NCBI RefSeq assembly: GCF_027912535.1 | Contig: NZ_CP115465.1 | Coordinates: forward strand, 2,274,001-2,338,000 | Length of the DNA: 64,000 bases | Source: Brevundimonas sp. NIBR11 | Lineage (GTDB): Bacteria; Pseudomonadota; Alphaproteobacteria; Caulobacterales; Caulobacteraceae | Reading direction: 5' to 3' | Shown: piece by piece, positions 43,982-53,251 of the stretch | Position numbering within the stretch: the first letter of the stretch is position 1 | Layout: each line of letters opens with the position of its first letter | Position numbers and translations under genes: made by a program | Notes under the pieces: model-generated | Databases searched by the model: none | What the model saw: the letters and a program-made list of their open reading frames with translations, nothing else | What the model was told of the DNA's origin: nothing

Positions 43982-44688
43982 CCGTCGAGATCGAAACCTT
44001 TCCCACCGTCGAGAGCTGGGCCCAATCCATCGCGGGGCGGATCGAAGAGACGCTGGGCGCGGCCGTCATCGCCAGCGGCAAGGCGGTGTTCGCAGGCTCC
44101 GGCGGATCGACGCCGTCGCCGATCTATCAACGGCTGGCGCAGGCCGAGATCGGCTGGGCCAAGGTCGCTGTCACCCTGGTGGACGAGCGCTATGTGCCGG
44201 AGACGAGCCCGGACTCGAACGCGACCTTGATCAAGCAGACCCTGCTACAGGGGCCGGCGGCAAAGGCTTCCTTCATTCCGCTGTACCACGCCGAGATCAC
44301 GGTCGACCGGGCGGCGGCGGTGGCGGCCCACGCCCTGGCGGAAGCCGGCGGACGATTCGACGCGGTCCTGCTGGGCATGGGCGAGGACGGCCACATCTGT
44401 TCGATGTTCCCCGAAAGCCCGACGCTGAAGACCCTGTTGTCGCCGACATTGAAGCCCACGGTGCTGGGCGTGCCACATGGGCGTGACGGCATGGCGCCGA
44501 GCCTGGAGCGGATCTCGATCAACCTGCCGTACTTGATGTCCGCAGGGCGGGTGATCCTGGGCCTGAAGGGCCGGGCCAAGCTGGAGGTGTTCCAGCGTGA
44601 GGCGCTCGGCGATCCGGCCGTGCAACCGATCTCGGCCCTGATCGCTGCCAAGGTCCCGCTGGAAGTCGTCTGGACGGAGGCTGAGTGA
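43978..44688 (+). CDS. pgl: 6-phosphogluconolactonase
   Basis: A 236-residue lactonase of the NagB-like fold that hydrolyses 6-phosphogluconolactone. SGGSTPSPIYQRL, LVDERYVPETSPDSN and GMGEDGHICSMFP (catalytic acid-base region) are characteristic. ATG 43978 overlaps the zwf stop as ATGA; a longer upstream frame inside zwf is a shadow. Its stop shares TGATG with edd. Confidence 0.95.
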   Translation: MTVEIETFPTVESWAQSIAGRIEETLGAAVIASGKAVFAGSGGSTPSPIYQRLAQAEIGWAKVAVTLVDERYVPETSPDSNATLIKQTLLQGPAAKASFIPLYHAEITVDRAAAVAAHALAEAGGRFDAVLLGMGEDGHICSMFPESPTLKTLLSPTLKPTVLGVPHGRDGMAPSLERISINLPYLMSAGRVILGLKGRAKLEVFQREALGDPAVQPISALIAAKVPLEVVWTEAE

Positions 44689-46562
44689 TGCCCCTTCACC
44701 CCACGGTCGCGGAAGTGACCCAACGCATCGTCGAACGGTCCAGAGAGACCCGCACCGACTATCTCCGTCGCATGGACGCGGCGCGGGATGCCGGGATCGG
44801 CCGGGCCAAACTGTCCTGCGCCAACTGGGCCCACGCCTTCGCCGGCCAGACCATCGCCGACAAGCTGAAGGTCATGGACGGCAAGACGCCGAACCTCGGC
44901 ATCGTCACGGCCTACAACGACATGCTTTCGGCGCATCAACCGTTCGAACGCTTCCCGGAAGTCATCCGCGCCGCGACCCGCGAAGTGGGCGCGACAGCCC
45001 AGGTCGCCGGCGGCACGCCCGCCATGTGCGACGGGGTAACGCAAGGGCGGCCCGGCATGGAGCTGTCGCTGTTCAGCCGCGACGTCATCGCCATGTCGGT
45101 GGGTGTCGCCCTGACCCACGACGCCTTCGACGCGGCCATGATGCTGGGCGTCTGCGACAAGATCGTGCCCGGCCTGTTCATGGGGGCGCTGGCGTTCGGC
45201 CACCTGCCCGTCGTGTTCGCGCCCGCGGGTCCGATGCCGTCAGGCATTCCGAATGCGGAGAAAGCTCGCGTCCGGGCCGACTATGCGCAAGGCAAGGTCG
45301 ATCGCCAGACCCTCCTGGAATCGGAGATCGGCTCGTACCATTCGCCGGGCACCTGCACCTTCTACGGCACAGCCAACTCCAACCAGATGATGATGGAGCT
45401 GGGCGGGCTGCACATGCCGTCGACCGCCTTCGTCCATCCGGAAACAGGTTTGCGTGACGCCCTGACGGCGGCGGCGGCCAAAAGGGCGGTCGAGCTGTCG
45501 CGGACGGGCGAATGCCGGATGGCCGATGTGATCGACGAGAAGTCGATCGTGAACATGATCGTGGCGCTCTTGGCCACCGGGGGCTCGACCAACCACGCCA
45601 TCCATCTGGTCGCCATGGCGCGGGCGGCGGGGGTGCTGATCGACTGGACCGACATGGACCAGCTGTCGGCCGTGACGCCTCTGCTGGCGCGGGTCTATCC
45701 GAACGGATCGGCCGACGTGAACGCCTTCCAGGCGGCGGGCGGCGTGGCGTTCGTCGCGCGCGAACTGGCGCAGGCGGGACACATCCACTCCGACGTCACG
45801 ACCATCATGGGCCGCGGCATCGAGCCCTATTTCAAGGAGCCGACGATGGTCGACGGCGAACTGATCTGGAAGGACGGGGTCGCCGAAAGCCTGGATAGCG
45901 ACATTCTGAGGCCCGCATCTGACCCGTTCGATACGGAGGGCGGCCTGCGTCTGGTGCAGGGAGATCTCGGTCGGGCGGTCATCAAGATCTCGGCCGTGAA
46001 ACCGCAGCACCGGATCGTCGAAGCCAAGGCCCGGGTGTTCGACGCCCAGGAGGACGTGCTGGACGCCTTCAAAAAGGGCGAACTGGACGAGGGCTGCGTC
46101 ATCGTCTTGCGCTTCCAGGGGCCCAAGGCCAACGGCATGCCGGAGCTGCATTCCCTGTCGCCGCTGATGAGCGTTTTGCAGGATCGCGGCGTGCCGATCG
46201 CCCTGGTCACCGACGGACGGATGTCCGGCGCCTCCGGCAAGACCCCGGCGGCCATCCACATCACGCCCGAGGCGCTGGAAGGCGGACCCCTGGCCTATGT
46301 GAAGGATGGCGACTTGATCCGGCTGGACGCCGAGGCGGGCGTGGTGGCCGTGGACTCCGACCTGACGACGCGGGTTCGGGCGCGGCCGAACTCGGTGCAG
46401 AGCTGGGGCTATGGCCGCGAGCTGTTCGGAGCCTTCCGCTCGGTCGTGTCCTCGGCCGAACGCGGCGCCTCGGTCTGTTTCGTGGCCGAGCCGAGCGAAC
46501 AACAACCAGAGATCCGGGATGTCGCGGATCCGAATGTCCAGAACCGGGAGATCGACGCGTGA
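44688..46562 (+). CDS. edd: Phosphogluconate dehydratase
   Basis: A 624-residue iron-sulfur dehydratase committing carbon to KDPG, key step of the Entner-Doudoroff pathway. Iron-sulfur cysteines appear in [12 protein letters not shown] and [15 protein letters not shown]; the third in [19 protein letters not shown] segment. [18 protein letters not shown] is the C-terminal signature. ATG 44688 overlaps the pgl stop; GTG 44685 is possible. No eda follows in the window. Confidence 0.97.
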   Translation: MPLHPTVAEVTQRIVERSRETRTDYLRRMDAARDAGIGRAKLSCANWAHAFAGQTIADKLKVMDGKTPNLGIVTAYNDMLSAHQPFERFPEVIRAATREVGATAQVAGGTPAMCDGVTQGRPGMELSLFSRDVIAMSVGVALTHDAFDAAMMLGVCDKIVPGLFMGALAFGHLPVVFAPAGPMPSGIPNAEKARVRADYAQGKVDRQTLLESEIGSYHSPGTCTFYGTANSNQMMMELGGLHMPSTAFVHPETGLRDALTAAAAKRAVELSRTGECRMADVIDEKSIVNMIVALLATGGSTNHAIHLVAMARAAGVLIDWTDMDQLSAVTPLLARVYPNGSADVNAFQAAGGVAFVARELAQAGHIHSDVTTIMGRGIEPYFKEPTMVDGELIWKDGVAESLDSDILRPASDPFDTEGGLRLVQGDLGRAVIKISAVKPQHRIVEAKARVFDAQEDVLDAFKKGELDEGCVIVLRFQGPKANGMPELHSLSPLMSVLQDRGVPIALVTDGRMSGASGKTPAAIHITPEALEGGPLAYVKDGDLIRLDAEAGVVAVDSDLTTRVRARPNSVQSWGYGRELFGAFRSVVSSAERGASVCFVAEPSEQQPEIRDVADPNVQNREIDA

Positions 46563-47530
46563 GTGACAGCAAGACGCTTCTGGTCGGCGACGTGGGCGGG
46601 ACGAATGCCCGCTTCGCCATCACCACCATGACGGACGGCGCGATCACCCTCGATCACCACGAGAGTTTCCCGGCGGAGCAGTATCCGACCTTTCTGAAGG
46701 GGGTCGCGGCCTATGTGGACGGCTGCGAGGTCAAGCCGACCGGCGGGGTGATCGCCGTGGCCGGGCCGGTAACCGACGGGGCCATCGACCTGACGAACTC
46801 GCCGTGGGCGGTGTCGGAGGCGGAGTTGCAGACGCTGGGCCTCAACCCCGTGCGCCTCATCAACGATTTCGAGGCCCTGGCCTGGGGCGCGCCCGTGGTG
46901 CCGTCGGCCGATCTGGCTCATCTCGGCGGACCCGAGGCGGGTGACCCGCATTCGGCCATCGCGGTCCTCGGGCCCGGCACCGGCTTCGGCGTTTCGGCGC
47001 TGGCGCGGGACGTCCACGGCGTCGAGGTGGCCATGCCGTCCGAGGGCGGCCACGCCTGTTTCGCCCCTGGCGATCCGATCGAGGACGAAATCCTTCGTAT
47101 CCTGCGCAAGCGCTATGATCGCGTTTCCATCGAGCGGCTGATTTGCGGCCCCGGGCTGCTGAACATGCACCGGGCTCTGGCGGAGATCGACGGGCGCGAA
47201 ACCCGTATCGACGATCCAGCCCAGATCACGGAGGAGGCCCTGGCCGATCCGCGCAGCCATTGCGGCGCGACTCTGGCCCGGTTCTGCGCCATCCTCGGGG
47301 CGGTCGCGGGCGACGTCGCCCTGACCATGGGATCGCGAGGGGGAATCTACATCGCAGGCGGCATCGCGCCTCGCATCCTGCCCTTCCTCAAAGCCAGTCC
47401 CTTCCGCGAGCGGTTTGAACGAAAGGGCCGCTTCCAAGGCTATATGGCCGACATCCCGACTTGGGTGATCACCCACAAGCACGCCGCCCTTTTGGGCGCT
47501 GCGCGCGTGGCGTTCGCGGAGGCGGGGTAA
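46559..47530 (+). CDS. glk: Glucokinase
   Basis: A 323-residue proteobacterial-type glucokinase phosphorylating glucose for this operon. VGDVGGTNARFAI binds phosphate, NDFEALAWG carries the catalytic Asp, VLGPGTGFGVS the adenosine site, and CGATLARFCAILGAVAGD a typical late helix. Starts GTGA in edd. Operon order zwf-pgl-edd-glk is the Caulobacter arrangement. Confidence 0.95.
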   Translation: MSDSKTLLVGDVGGTNARFAITTMTDGAITLDHHESFPAEQYPTFLKGVAAYVDGCEVKPTGGVIAVAGPVTDGAIDLTNSPWAVSEAELQTLGLNPVRLINDFEALAWGAPVVPSADLAHLGGPEAGDPHSAIAVLGPGTGFGVSALARDVHGVEVAMPSEGGHACFAPGDPIEDEILRILRKRYDRVSIERLICGPGLLNMHRALAEIDGRETRIDDPAQITEEALADPRSHCGATLARFCAILGAVAGDVALTMGSRGGIYIAGGIAPRILPFLKASPFRERFERKGRFQGYMADIPTWVITHKHAALLGAARVAFAEAG

Positions 47531-47617
47531 CGCCGCTCGCATTTTTTATCACGACGACGTGAACCCTTCTCGAAGCGTGGCGTTTGTGTTGCTTCAACAT
47601 GGAAGGGGACTTTCCCA

Positions 47618-47884
47618 ATGCGTAAACTGATCATCGCTTCCGCCTCGCTGGCTCTGGCCGCCTCGCTGGCCGCTTGCGGCGAATCCGCCGCCGACAAGAC
47701 CGCCGAGAAGCAAGCCGACGCCCTGGAAGCCCAGGCCGCCGCCACGCCGAACGAAGCGCAAGAGCAGGCCCTGAACGCCGAAGCCGACCGCATCGAGCAG
47801 CAAGCCGGCAACGCAGACGGCGGCATGACCACGGCCAACACGCCGAACACCTCGCCGTCGGCTCCGGAAGCTCCGGCTCACTGA
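47618..47884 (+). CDS. Small Ala/Glu-rich lipoprotein
   Basis: An 88-residue lipoprotein: signal MRKLIIASASLALAASLAAC with lipobox LAAC at Cys20, then a highly charged helical stretch rich in Ala, Glu, Asp and Gln (EKQADALEAQAAATPNEAQ), then a Pro/Thr/Ser tail. It resembles small periplasmic coiled-coil lipoproteins; no family assigned. GGAAGGGGA precedes ATG and a terminator follows. Confidence 0.75.
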   Translation: MRKLIIASASLALAASLAACGESAADKTAEKQADALEAQAAATPNEAQEQALNAEADRIEQQAGNADGGMTTANTPNTSPSAPEAPAH

Positions 47885-47910
47885 GTCCTTCCGAAATCCG
47901 GATGACTGCG

Positions 47911-47938
47911 AAACCCCGTCGCGGAAGCGGCGGGGTTT
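47911..47938. terminator. Bidirectional Rho-independent terminator
   Basis: AAACCCCGTCGC pairs with GCGGCGGGGTTT around a four-base loop with one G-T pair. On the plus strand TTTCTGTTT follows, ending the lipoprotein gene; on the minus strand the A-run of the other arm serves the DUF1295 gene, which stops eight bases away. Confidence 0.8.
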
Positions 47939-47945
47939 CTGTTTG

Positions 47946-48749
47946 TCAAAGCTTCTTCGGCGGCATGGGGATGAAGGCGCTGGTCCGGCGAATGTAGTCG
48001 GCGTACTTCGGCTTGGTCTTACCGATGGCCTTTTCGGTGATGCCGATGCCTGACCACTTGGTCAGGGTGAAGGTCAGGAATATCGGTCCGACCACCGAGA
48101 CGATCCCGACCCAGCCGGTCTCCGCCGCGATCAGCCACAGCCCCCACCAAACGCAGGCGTCGCCGAAATAGTTGGGGTGGCGGGTATAGCGCCACAGTCC
48201 CGTGTCCAGCACCTTGCCGTTGTTCTTCGGGTCCTTGCGGAAGGCTGAGAGCTGGGCGTCGCCGATGCTCTCGAAGCCGATGCCGACGACCACGATCATC
48301 GCCCCGATCCAACCGATCCAGCCAATCGGTCCATGCTCGACCTGACCCATCTGCACCGGCAGCGATGTCAGCCAACCGAGCACCGCCTGAGGCAGGAAAA
48401 CGAACAGCAGGGCCGTCTTGCCGAAGCTCCAGCCGTGTTCGCGTTCCTGGGTCTCGACGATGTCGGCATAGCGGCCGTCGATTCCCTTCTCGCGCCAGCG
48501 CCTCAGCAGGTGCCAGCCCAAGCGGACGGCCCAGACGGCGCAGAGCCACAGCAGCAGGAATTTCCGCGTCTGGTCCCCATCCGTGCGGGGGAAGGTTGCC
48601 AACGCCAGCAGCAGCATGCCCAAGGGCCAGACGCCGTCGACGAAGCTGACGTCTTTAAGCCGGAGCGCCAGTCCCCACAGGGCCAGCATCGTCACGACAA
48701 GCAGAGCCAGGTTCAGGCCCAGCAGGGCGGCGAGATCGGTCAGGGTCAT
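47946..48749 (-). CDS. DUF1295 / steroid 5-alpha-reductase-like membrane protein
   Basis: A 267-residue polytopic membrane protein. SFVDGVWPLG near the start, then WRYTRHPNYFGDACVWWGLW (the RHPNY motif of steroid 5-alpha reductase and isoprenylcysteine methyltransferase-like proteins) and YADYIRRTSAFIP at the end, are the DUF1295 pattern. Substrate unknown, possibly a lipid. Its start overlaps the stop of the small lipoprotein gene as ATGA. Confidence 0.88.
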   Translation of the reverse strand: MTLTDLAALLGLNLALLVVTMLALWGLALRLKDVSFVDGVWPLGMLLLALATFPRTDGDQTRKFLLLWLCAVWAVRLGWHLLRRWREKGIDGRYADIVETQEREHGWSFGKTALLFVFLPQAVLGWLTSLPVQMGQVEHGPIGWIGWIGAMIVVVGIGFESIGDAQLSAFRKDPKNNGKVLDTGLWRYTRHPNYFGDACVWWGLWLIAAETGWVGIVSVVGPIFLTFTLTKWSGIGITEKAIGKTKPKYADYIRRTSAFIPMPPKKL

Positions 48750-48913
48750 GCGAAAGCAACGCTAGCACGGCGCCGACGGATGCGTCCTGTTCGGTCGTCG
48801 TGCGGGACGATCAGCGCCTCCTGCGGCTGGGTCGGCGTCGTCGGCGGAGCGGCCGTGAGCGCGCAGGACGCGAGCACGGCCGCCGCAAACACGGCGAGGA
48901 GCGCCCGTATCAG
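48746..48913 (-). CDS. Mini-lipoprotein with probable CTG start
   Basis: A 55-residue ORF between two genes, overlapping both by four bases. CTG at 48911-48913 shares CTGA with the upstream stop, and its own TGA shares ATGA with the DUF1295 start. The product begins with a basic residue, an 11-residue hydrophobic stretch and lipobox VLASC, then a Pro/Thr-rich tail ending in four arginines. No ATG is available; GTG 48892 would leave too short a signal. The double overlap is why I call CTG here. Confidence 0.5.
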   Translation of the reverse strand: MIRALLAVFAAAVLASCALTAAPPTTPTQPQEALIVPHDDRTGRIRRRRASVAFA

Positions 48914-49266
48914 TCGATGCAGAGGGTGGCGTCGGCCTTGCCGTCCTCGACGCGGGTGGCGCAGCCGAAGCGGTTGCTGTCGGCGGCGCATTGGCCCGTC
49001 GCCGCCTGACCGGCGGGAATGGCGCTGGCGGCGGGGGCCAGGCAGTCGCCCTGGCACTGGTCGCCGTCGGTGCAGCGCTTGCCGGCGTCGGCATAGGCGA
49101 TGATGCACTGGACCGACTGCATCCGGCCCACCCGTTGGAGCGTGCCACCCTGTGCGGCGCAAGCGGCCTCTGCGGTCTGTCCGGGGGTCGCGGCGTCGGG
49201 CGCCTGTTCGGCCATCGGCGAGCAGGCGGAGGCCATCAGGGCGAGGGCGGCGATCAGAATGCGCAT
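48910..49266 (-). CDS. Cysteine-rich lipoprotein
   Basis: A 118-residue lipoprotein: signal MRILIAALALMASAC ending at Cys15, then a domain with eight cysteines (AACAAQGG, QCIIAYADAGKRC, DQCQGDC, GQCAADSNRFGC, TLC), surely disulfide-bonded in the periplasm. The spacing hints at a small Kazal-like or DUF-type fold not identified. Small genes and a DUF1295 gene follow with overlaps. hmgA lies nine bases upstream on the same strand, so all four genes may be cotranscribed. Confidence 0.7.
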   Translation of the reverse strand: MRILIAALALMASACSPMAEQAPDAATPGQTAEAACAAQGGTLQRVGRMQSVQCIIAYADAGKRCTDGDQCQGDCLAPAASAIPAGQAATGQCAADSNRFGCATRVEDGKADATLCID

Positions 49267-49275
49267 GGGGAGTCC

Positions 49276-50580
49276 TTACTTGTTGGCGACGTCGCCCTTG
49301 GCGAAGCCGATCCAGACGTCGTCATAGTCGAGCTGCATCGTCGGGGTGGTTTGCGCCCATTCCGTGGTGCGGATGGGGAAACGCGTCTCGAACATGAAGG
49401 CCAGGGTCTTGTCTATCTTCACCGGTTGAAGGGTCGCCGAGACCGCCTTGTCGTAGCTGGCCTGATCCGGACCGTGGCCGCTCATGCAGTTGTGCAGGGA
49501 GGCCCCCCCGGGGGCGAAGCCGCCTTCCTTGGCGTCGTACTCGCCGGTCACCAGACCCATGAACTCGCTCATGACATTCCGGTGGAACCACGGCGGGCGG
49601 AAGGTGTCCTCGGCCACCATCCAGCGGGGCGGGAAGATGACGAAGTCGCAGTTGGCCGTGCCGACGGTGTCGCTGGGCGAAGTCAGGACGGTGAAGATCG
49701 ACGGGTCCGGGTGGTCGAAACTGACCGTGCCGATGGTGTTGAACCGCGCGGTGTCCCAGCGATACGGCGCGAGGTTGCCGTGCCAGGCGACGACGTCCAG
49801 CGGCGAATGATCGAAGGTCGTGACCCACAGGCGGCCGGCGTATTTCTGCACGCATTCGGTCGGGCGGGAGACGTCCTCGAAGGCCGCGACCGGCGCCTCG
49901 AAGTCGCGCGGGTTGGCCAAGCCGTTGGAGCCGATGGGGCCGAGGTCCGGCAGGCGGAACGGGGCGCCGTAGTTCTCGCAGACATAGCCGCGGATGGGCG
50001 TATCGCACTCGACGCGGAAGCGCACGCCGCGCGGAATGACGACGATGTGGCCGGGTTGGGCTTCGATGCGGCCGAACTCGGTGACGAAGGCGTGGTCGCC
50101 CTGCTGCGGTACGATCAGCAGCTCACCGTCGGCGTCGTAGAAGACGCGGTCGGTCATGCAGCGGTTGGCGGCGTAGAGGTGGACGCCGACCCCGACCTGG
50201 GCCTCCGCATCGCCGTTGCCGCCGTAGGTGATCAGGCCCTCGACCCAGTCGGTCGGCTCGGTCGGGATCGGCAGAGGGTCCCAGCGCATGCGGTTGGGGC
50301 TGGGCGGGGCGTCGTGGAAGGGGCCGGAGCGAACGCGGCCCTGGTCGAAGGGCTGGTAGGCCGGGTGCTGGGCCGAGGGGCGCAGGCGGTAGAGCCAGCT
50401 GCGGCGGTTCTCGGCGCGTGGGGCGGTGAAGGCCGTGCCGCTCAGTTGCTCGGCATAGAGGCCCATCGGCGTCTTCTGCGGAGAGTTGCGGCCGACCGGC
50501 AGGGCGCCGGGCACGGCCTCCGTCGCGAAGTGATTGCCGAAGCCGGTCAGATAGGTCGCGCTGTTCAGCGTCATGTGCAT
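49276..50580 (-). CDS. hmgA: Homogentisate 1,2-dioxygenase
   Basis: A 434-residue iron enzyme opening the homogentisate ring in tyrosine and phenylalanine breakdown. [19 protein letters not shown] at the start and the iron motif [13 protein letters not shown] with later NCMSGHGPD are family hallmarks. Length matches. The start may be ATG 50580 or 50574. No maiA or fahA gene is adjacent. A 14-bp palindrome and 9-bp repeats lie in its upstream region. Confidence 0.96.
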   Translation of the reverse strand: MHMTLNSATYLTGFGNHFATEAVPGALPVGRNSPQKTPMGLYAEQLSGTAFTAPRAENRRSWLYRLRPSAQHPAYQPFDQGRVRSGPFHDAPPSPNRMRWDPLPIPTEPTDWVEGLITYGGNGDAEAQVGVGVHLYAANRCMTDRVFYDADGELLIVPQQGDHAFVTEFGRIEAQPGHIVVIPRGVRFRVECDTPIRGYVCENYGAPFRLPDLGPIGSNGLANPRDFEAPVAAFEDVSRPTECVQKYAGRLWVTTFDHSPLDVVAWHGNLAPYRWDTARFNTIGTVSFDHPDPSIFTVLTSPSDTVGTANCDFVIFPPRWMVAEDTFRPPWFHRNVMSEFMGLVTGEYDAKEGGFAPGGASLHNCMSGHGPDQASYDKAVSATLQPVKIDKTLAFMFETRFPIRTTEWAQTTPTMQLDYDDVWIGFAKGDVANK

Positions 50581-50629
50581 CGTCTCCCTGATCGGGACTT
50601 AGCCCGTCCCGGACGCGAAAACACCGTCC

Positions 50630-50656
50630 GAAGCGTCTGAAGCGTTCGAAGCGTTC
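50630..50656. repeat. Three tandem 9-bp repeats upstream of hmgA
   Basis: GAAGCGTCT, GAAGCGTTC and GAAGCGTTC are consecutive at 50630-50656. They lie 50-76 bases upstream of the hmgA start, between hmgA and a 14-bp palindrome. Possibly direct-repeat regulator sites, possibly incidental. Confidence 0.4.
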
Positions 50657-50777
50657 GGCTGGAGGCCGCTCCCCCTGATCGGACGGCTCATTATGCGGGT
50701 GTTTCGCTCGACGTCGGACAAAAAGCGCTTCGTTAGAGCCGAGCGTTGATTCGATGAGGGAAATCGGACGATCCGTT

Positions 50778-50791
50778 GATGGATATCCATC
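50778..50791. promoter_or_regulatory. 14-bp perfect palindrome between acyl-CoA dehydrogenase and hmgA
   Basis: GATGGATATCCATC is a perfect 14-bp palindrome ending 22 bases from the stop of the upstream acyl-CoA dehydrogenase gene, about 200 bases upstream of hmgA. A 10-bp direct repeat CCCTGATCGG also occurs at 50586-50595 and 50673-50682. A regulator site for hmgA is plausible. Confidence 0.35.
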
Positions 50792-50812
50792 TCCTACTGG
50801 GAGAGGGAGGGT

Positions 50813-51934
50813 TCAGTACCCCCCCGCTCTCGCCAGTTTTTCCGCATGGAAGCCCGCGTCGCCCAGCAGTTCGTTCAGGACCCGGACCCGCTTCATGTAG
50901 AGGCCCACGTCGAACTCGTCGGTCATGCCGACGCCGCCGTGCATCTGGACCGCTTCCTGGACCGCCAGTTCAGCGACGCGTCCGGCCTTGGCCTTGGCGA
51001 CCGAGACGGCGAGGTCGGCCTTGGGCGCGCCCGCGTCGAGGCGTTGAAGGGCGCCCAAGGTCGCGGCCTTGGCCAGCTCCAGCTCGGTGAACAGATGAGC
51101 GGCGCGGTGCTGAAGGGCCTGGAACTCGCCGATCAGCTTGCCGAACTGCTTGCGGGTCTTGAGGTATTCGACGGTCGTCGCGAAGGCCTGATCGCCCGCG
51201 CCGGTCAGACAGGCGGCGGCGCAGGCGCGGCCGAGGTTGAGCGCGCCCTCAAGGGCGGCCTCGCCCGCATCGACGTCGCCGATGACGGCGTCGGCATCGA
51301 CCTGAACGTCGGTCAGGGTCACGCGAGCGGCGTTGTGGGCGTCGACCATGACGGTGCGCTCGATCTCGACGCCCGAGGTCTTCGGATCGACGAGGAAGAG
51401 GGTCACTCCGCCGTCGGTCTTCGCGGCGACGATCAGGGCGTCGGCGATATGGCCGTCGAGCACGAAGCCTTTCGCGCCATTCAGCTTAAATCCGTTGCCG
51501 GAGCGTTCGGCGGTGGTGGCGATGCGGTTGGGCTGGTGCTTCGGACCTTCGTCCAGCGCCAGCGACACGATGGCGTCGCCCGCCGCGATCTTCGGCAGCC
51601 AGGCGGCCTGTTGCTCAGCCGAGGCGGCGTCGATCAGGACGCGGGCGGCCAGGATCGACGAGCCGAAATACGGCGACGGCGTCAGGGTGCGGCCTAGCCC
51701 TTCGGCCACAATGCCCGCCTCCACGGCGCCGAGGCCGGAGCCGCCGTGCTCTTCCGGGATGATGACGCCGGCGAAGCCCATTTCGCCGAACGCCTTCCAC
51801 AGGTCGCGCGAGAGGCCGTCGGCGTCGCGGCTGTCCCGCAGCTTGCGCAGGGCCGAGATAGGGGCGTTTTCCGACAGGAAGCCGTCGGCGGCCTCCTTCA
51901 GCATCGTCTGCTCTTCGGTGAGGATCAGGGGCAA
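50813..51934 (-). CDS. Acyl-CoA dehydrogenase subunit, catalytic glutamate position lost
   Basis: A 373-residue flavin acyl-CoA dehydrogenase homologue: N-terminal FADE-like helices, mid-domain KLNGAKGFVLDG, and EAVQMHGGVGMTDEF near the C-terminus. The loop that usually reads YEGTSQIQ reads VLNELLGD instead, without the glutamate. Its stop-to-start gap to the partner gene upstream is four bases, and the partner keeps the loop. Such paired genes make alpha2beta2 enzymes in steroid and cholate side-chain breakdown. Confidence 0.82.
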   Translation of the reverse strand: MPLILTEEQTMLKEAADGFLSENAPISALRKLRDSRDADGLSRDLWKAFGEMGFAGVIIPEEHGGSGLGAVEAGIVAEGLGRTLTPSPYFGSSILAARVLIDAASAEQQAAWLPKIAAGDAIVSLALDEGPKHQPNRIATTAERSGNGFKLNGAKGFVLDGHIADALIVAAKTDGGVTLFLVDPKTSGVEIERTVMVDAHNAARVTLTDVQVDADAVIGDVDAGEAALEGALNLGRACAAACLTGAGDQAFATTVEYLKTRKQFGKLIGEFQALQHRAAHLFTELELAKAATLGALQRLDAGAPKADLAVSVAKAKAGRVAELAVQEAVQMHGGVGMTDEFDVGLYMKRVRVLNELLGDAGFHAEKLARAGGY

Positions 51935-51938
51935 GGGC

Positions 51939-53117
51939 TCAGGCTCCCGGCAGCTGAAGCAGGTGTTTGGCGATGATGTTCAGTTGCACCTCGCTGGTGC
52001 CGCCTTCAATCGAGTTTGCCTTGGTGCGCAGCCAGTCGCGGGCGGGCGTGCCGTGGTTCGACCGCTCGCTTTCCCACTCCAGGGCGTCCGAGCCGCCGGC
52101 GGACATGGCCAGTTCGTGGCGGCGCTTGTTCAGCTCCGAGCCGTAATATTTCAGCATGGAGGCGATGGCGGGCGAGACCTGTTTGGCCTTCACCTGATCG
52201 CCGACCCGCTCCATCGACAGGCGGAAGGCGGCGGCGTCGATCTCCAGCTCGGCGATCTTGGCCCGCAGCATTGGCTCGTAGAGACGACCGGCGTCGTCCA
52301 GACCGATGGAATCGACCGCGACCTGGCTCATTGGACGGCCCATGTCGCCGACGGCGCCGATCATGGTGCGCTCGTGAGCCAGCAACGCCTTGGCCACGTC
52401 CCAACCCCGGTTCAGCGTGCCGACGAGGTTTTCCTTCTCAACCCGCACGTCGTCGAAAAAGGTCTCGCAGAAGGCGGACTTGCCGGAGATCAGCTCGATG
52501 GGCTTGGTCGTGACGCCGGGCGTGGCCATGTCGAACAGGACGAAGGAGATGCCTAAATGCTTGGGCGCCTCCGGGTCGGTGCGGATCAGGCAGAAGATCC
52601 AGTCGGCCTTGTCGGCATAGGAGGTCCAGATCTTCTGGCCGTTGATGATCCAGTGATCGCCTCTGTCTTCGGCGCGGGTCTGGACGGCGGCCAGGTCCGA
52701 GCCAGCGCCGGGCTCGGAATAGCCCTGGCACCAGCGGATCTCGCCGCGCACGATCTCGGGCAGGAAGCGCTTCTTTTGTTCCTCGGTCCCGAACTGCAGC
52801 AACGCCGGGCCCAGCATCCAGATGCCGAAGGACGACAGGGGCATCTGTGCGTCGATGCGGCGCATTTCCGACGCCAGGATTTTGGCCTCCTCGCGGTCCA
52901 GCCCGCCGCCGCCGTATTCCGTGGGCCATTGCGGCGCCGTCCAGCCGCGCGCCGCCATGACGTCCATCCAGCGCTTGTGGGCCGGGGTCTTGAAAGTCGC
53001 CTGGCGCCCGCCCCAGACCCGGTCCTCGTCATTGTCCAGCGGGCCGCGGCACTCGGCCGGGCAGTTCGCCTCCAGCCAGGCGCGCGTCTCGGCGCGGAAG
53101 GTTTCCAGATCGGCCAT
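51939..53117 (-). CDS. Acyl-CoA dehydrogenase, catalytic-type subunit
   Basis: A 392-residue dehydrogenase: GWTAPQWPTEYGGGGLD, WCQGYSEPGAGSDLAAVQTRA (flavin and substrate motif), WTSYADKADWIFCLIRTD, and SIEGGTSEVQLNIIAKHLLQLPG (only the part to AKH is quoted as evidence) with the likely catalytic glutamate. It is the upstream gene of the pair on the minus strand; the partner lacks that loop. Together they suggest a heteromeric enzyme for bulky acyl-CoA esters. Confidence 0.85.
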   Translation of the reverse strand: MADLETFRAETRAWLEANCPAECRGPLDNDEDRVWGGRQATFKTPAHKRWMDVMAARGWTAPQWPTEYGGGGLDREEAKILASEMRRIDAQMPLSSFGIWMLGPALLQFGTEEQKKRFLPEIVRGEIRWCQGYSEPGAGSDLAAVQTRAEDRGDHWIINGQKIWTSYADKADWIFCLIRTDPEAPKHLGISFVLFDMATPGVTTKPIELISGKSAFCETFFDDVRVEKENLVGTLNRGWDVAKALLAHERTMIGAVGDMGRPMSQVAVDSIGLDDAGRLYEPMLRAKIAELEIDAAAFRLSMERVGDQVKAKQVSPAIASMLKYYGSELNKRRHELAMSAGGSDALEWESERSNHGTPARDWLRTKANSIEGGTSEVQLNIIAKHLLQLPGA

Positions 53118-53251
53118 GGCGTCCTCCGTGACGCCTGTCCCGGCGTCTATCGAAGCAGGTTAGCAGCGTTCAGTTGCGTTTCGCCACCCTGTCGTCGCGG
53201 CAACATCGCCCCCGCTCGCGCGTTTGTGACGGCGAATCGGGAAGCTTCACC

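Noticed and set aside
48991..50640. 549-codon plus-strand ORF over hmgA
   Set aside because: Antisense shadow of a fully recognisable hmgA gene.
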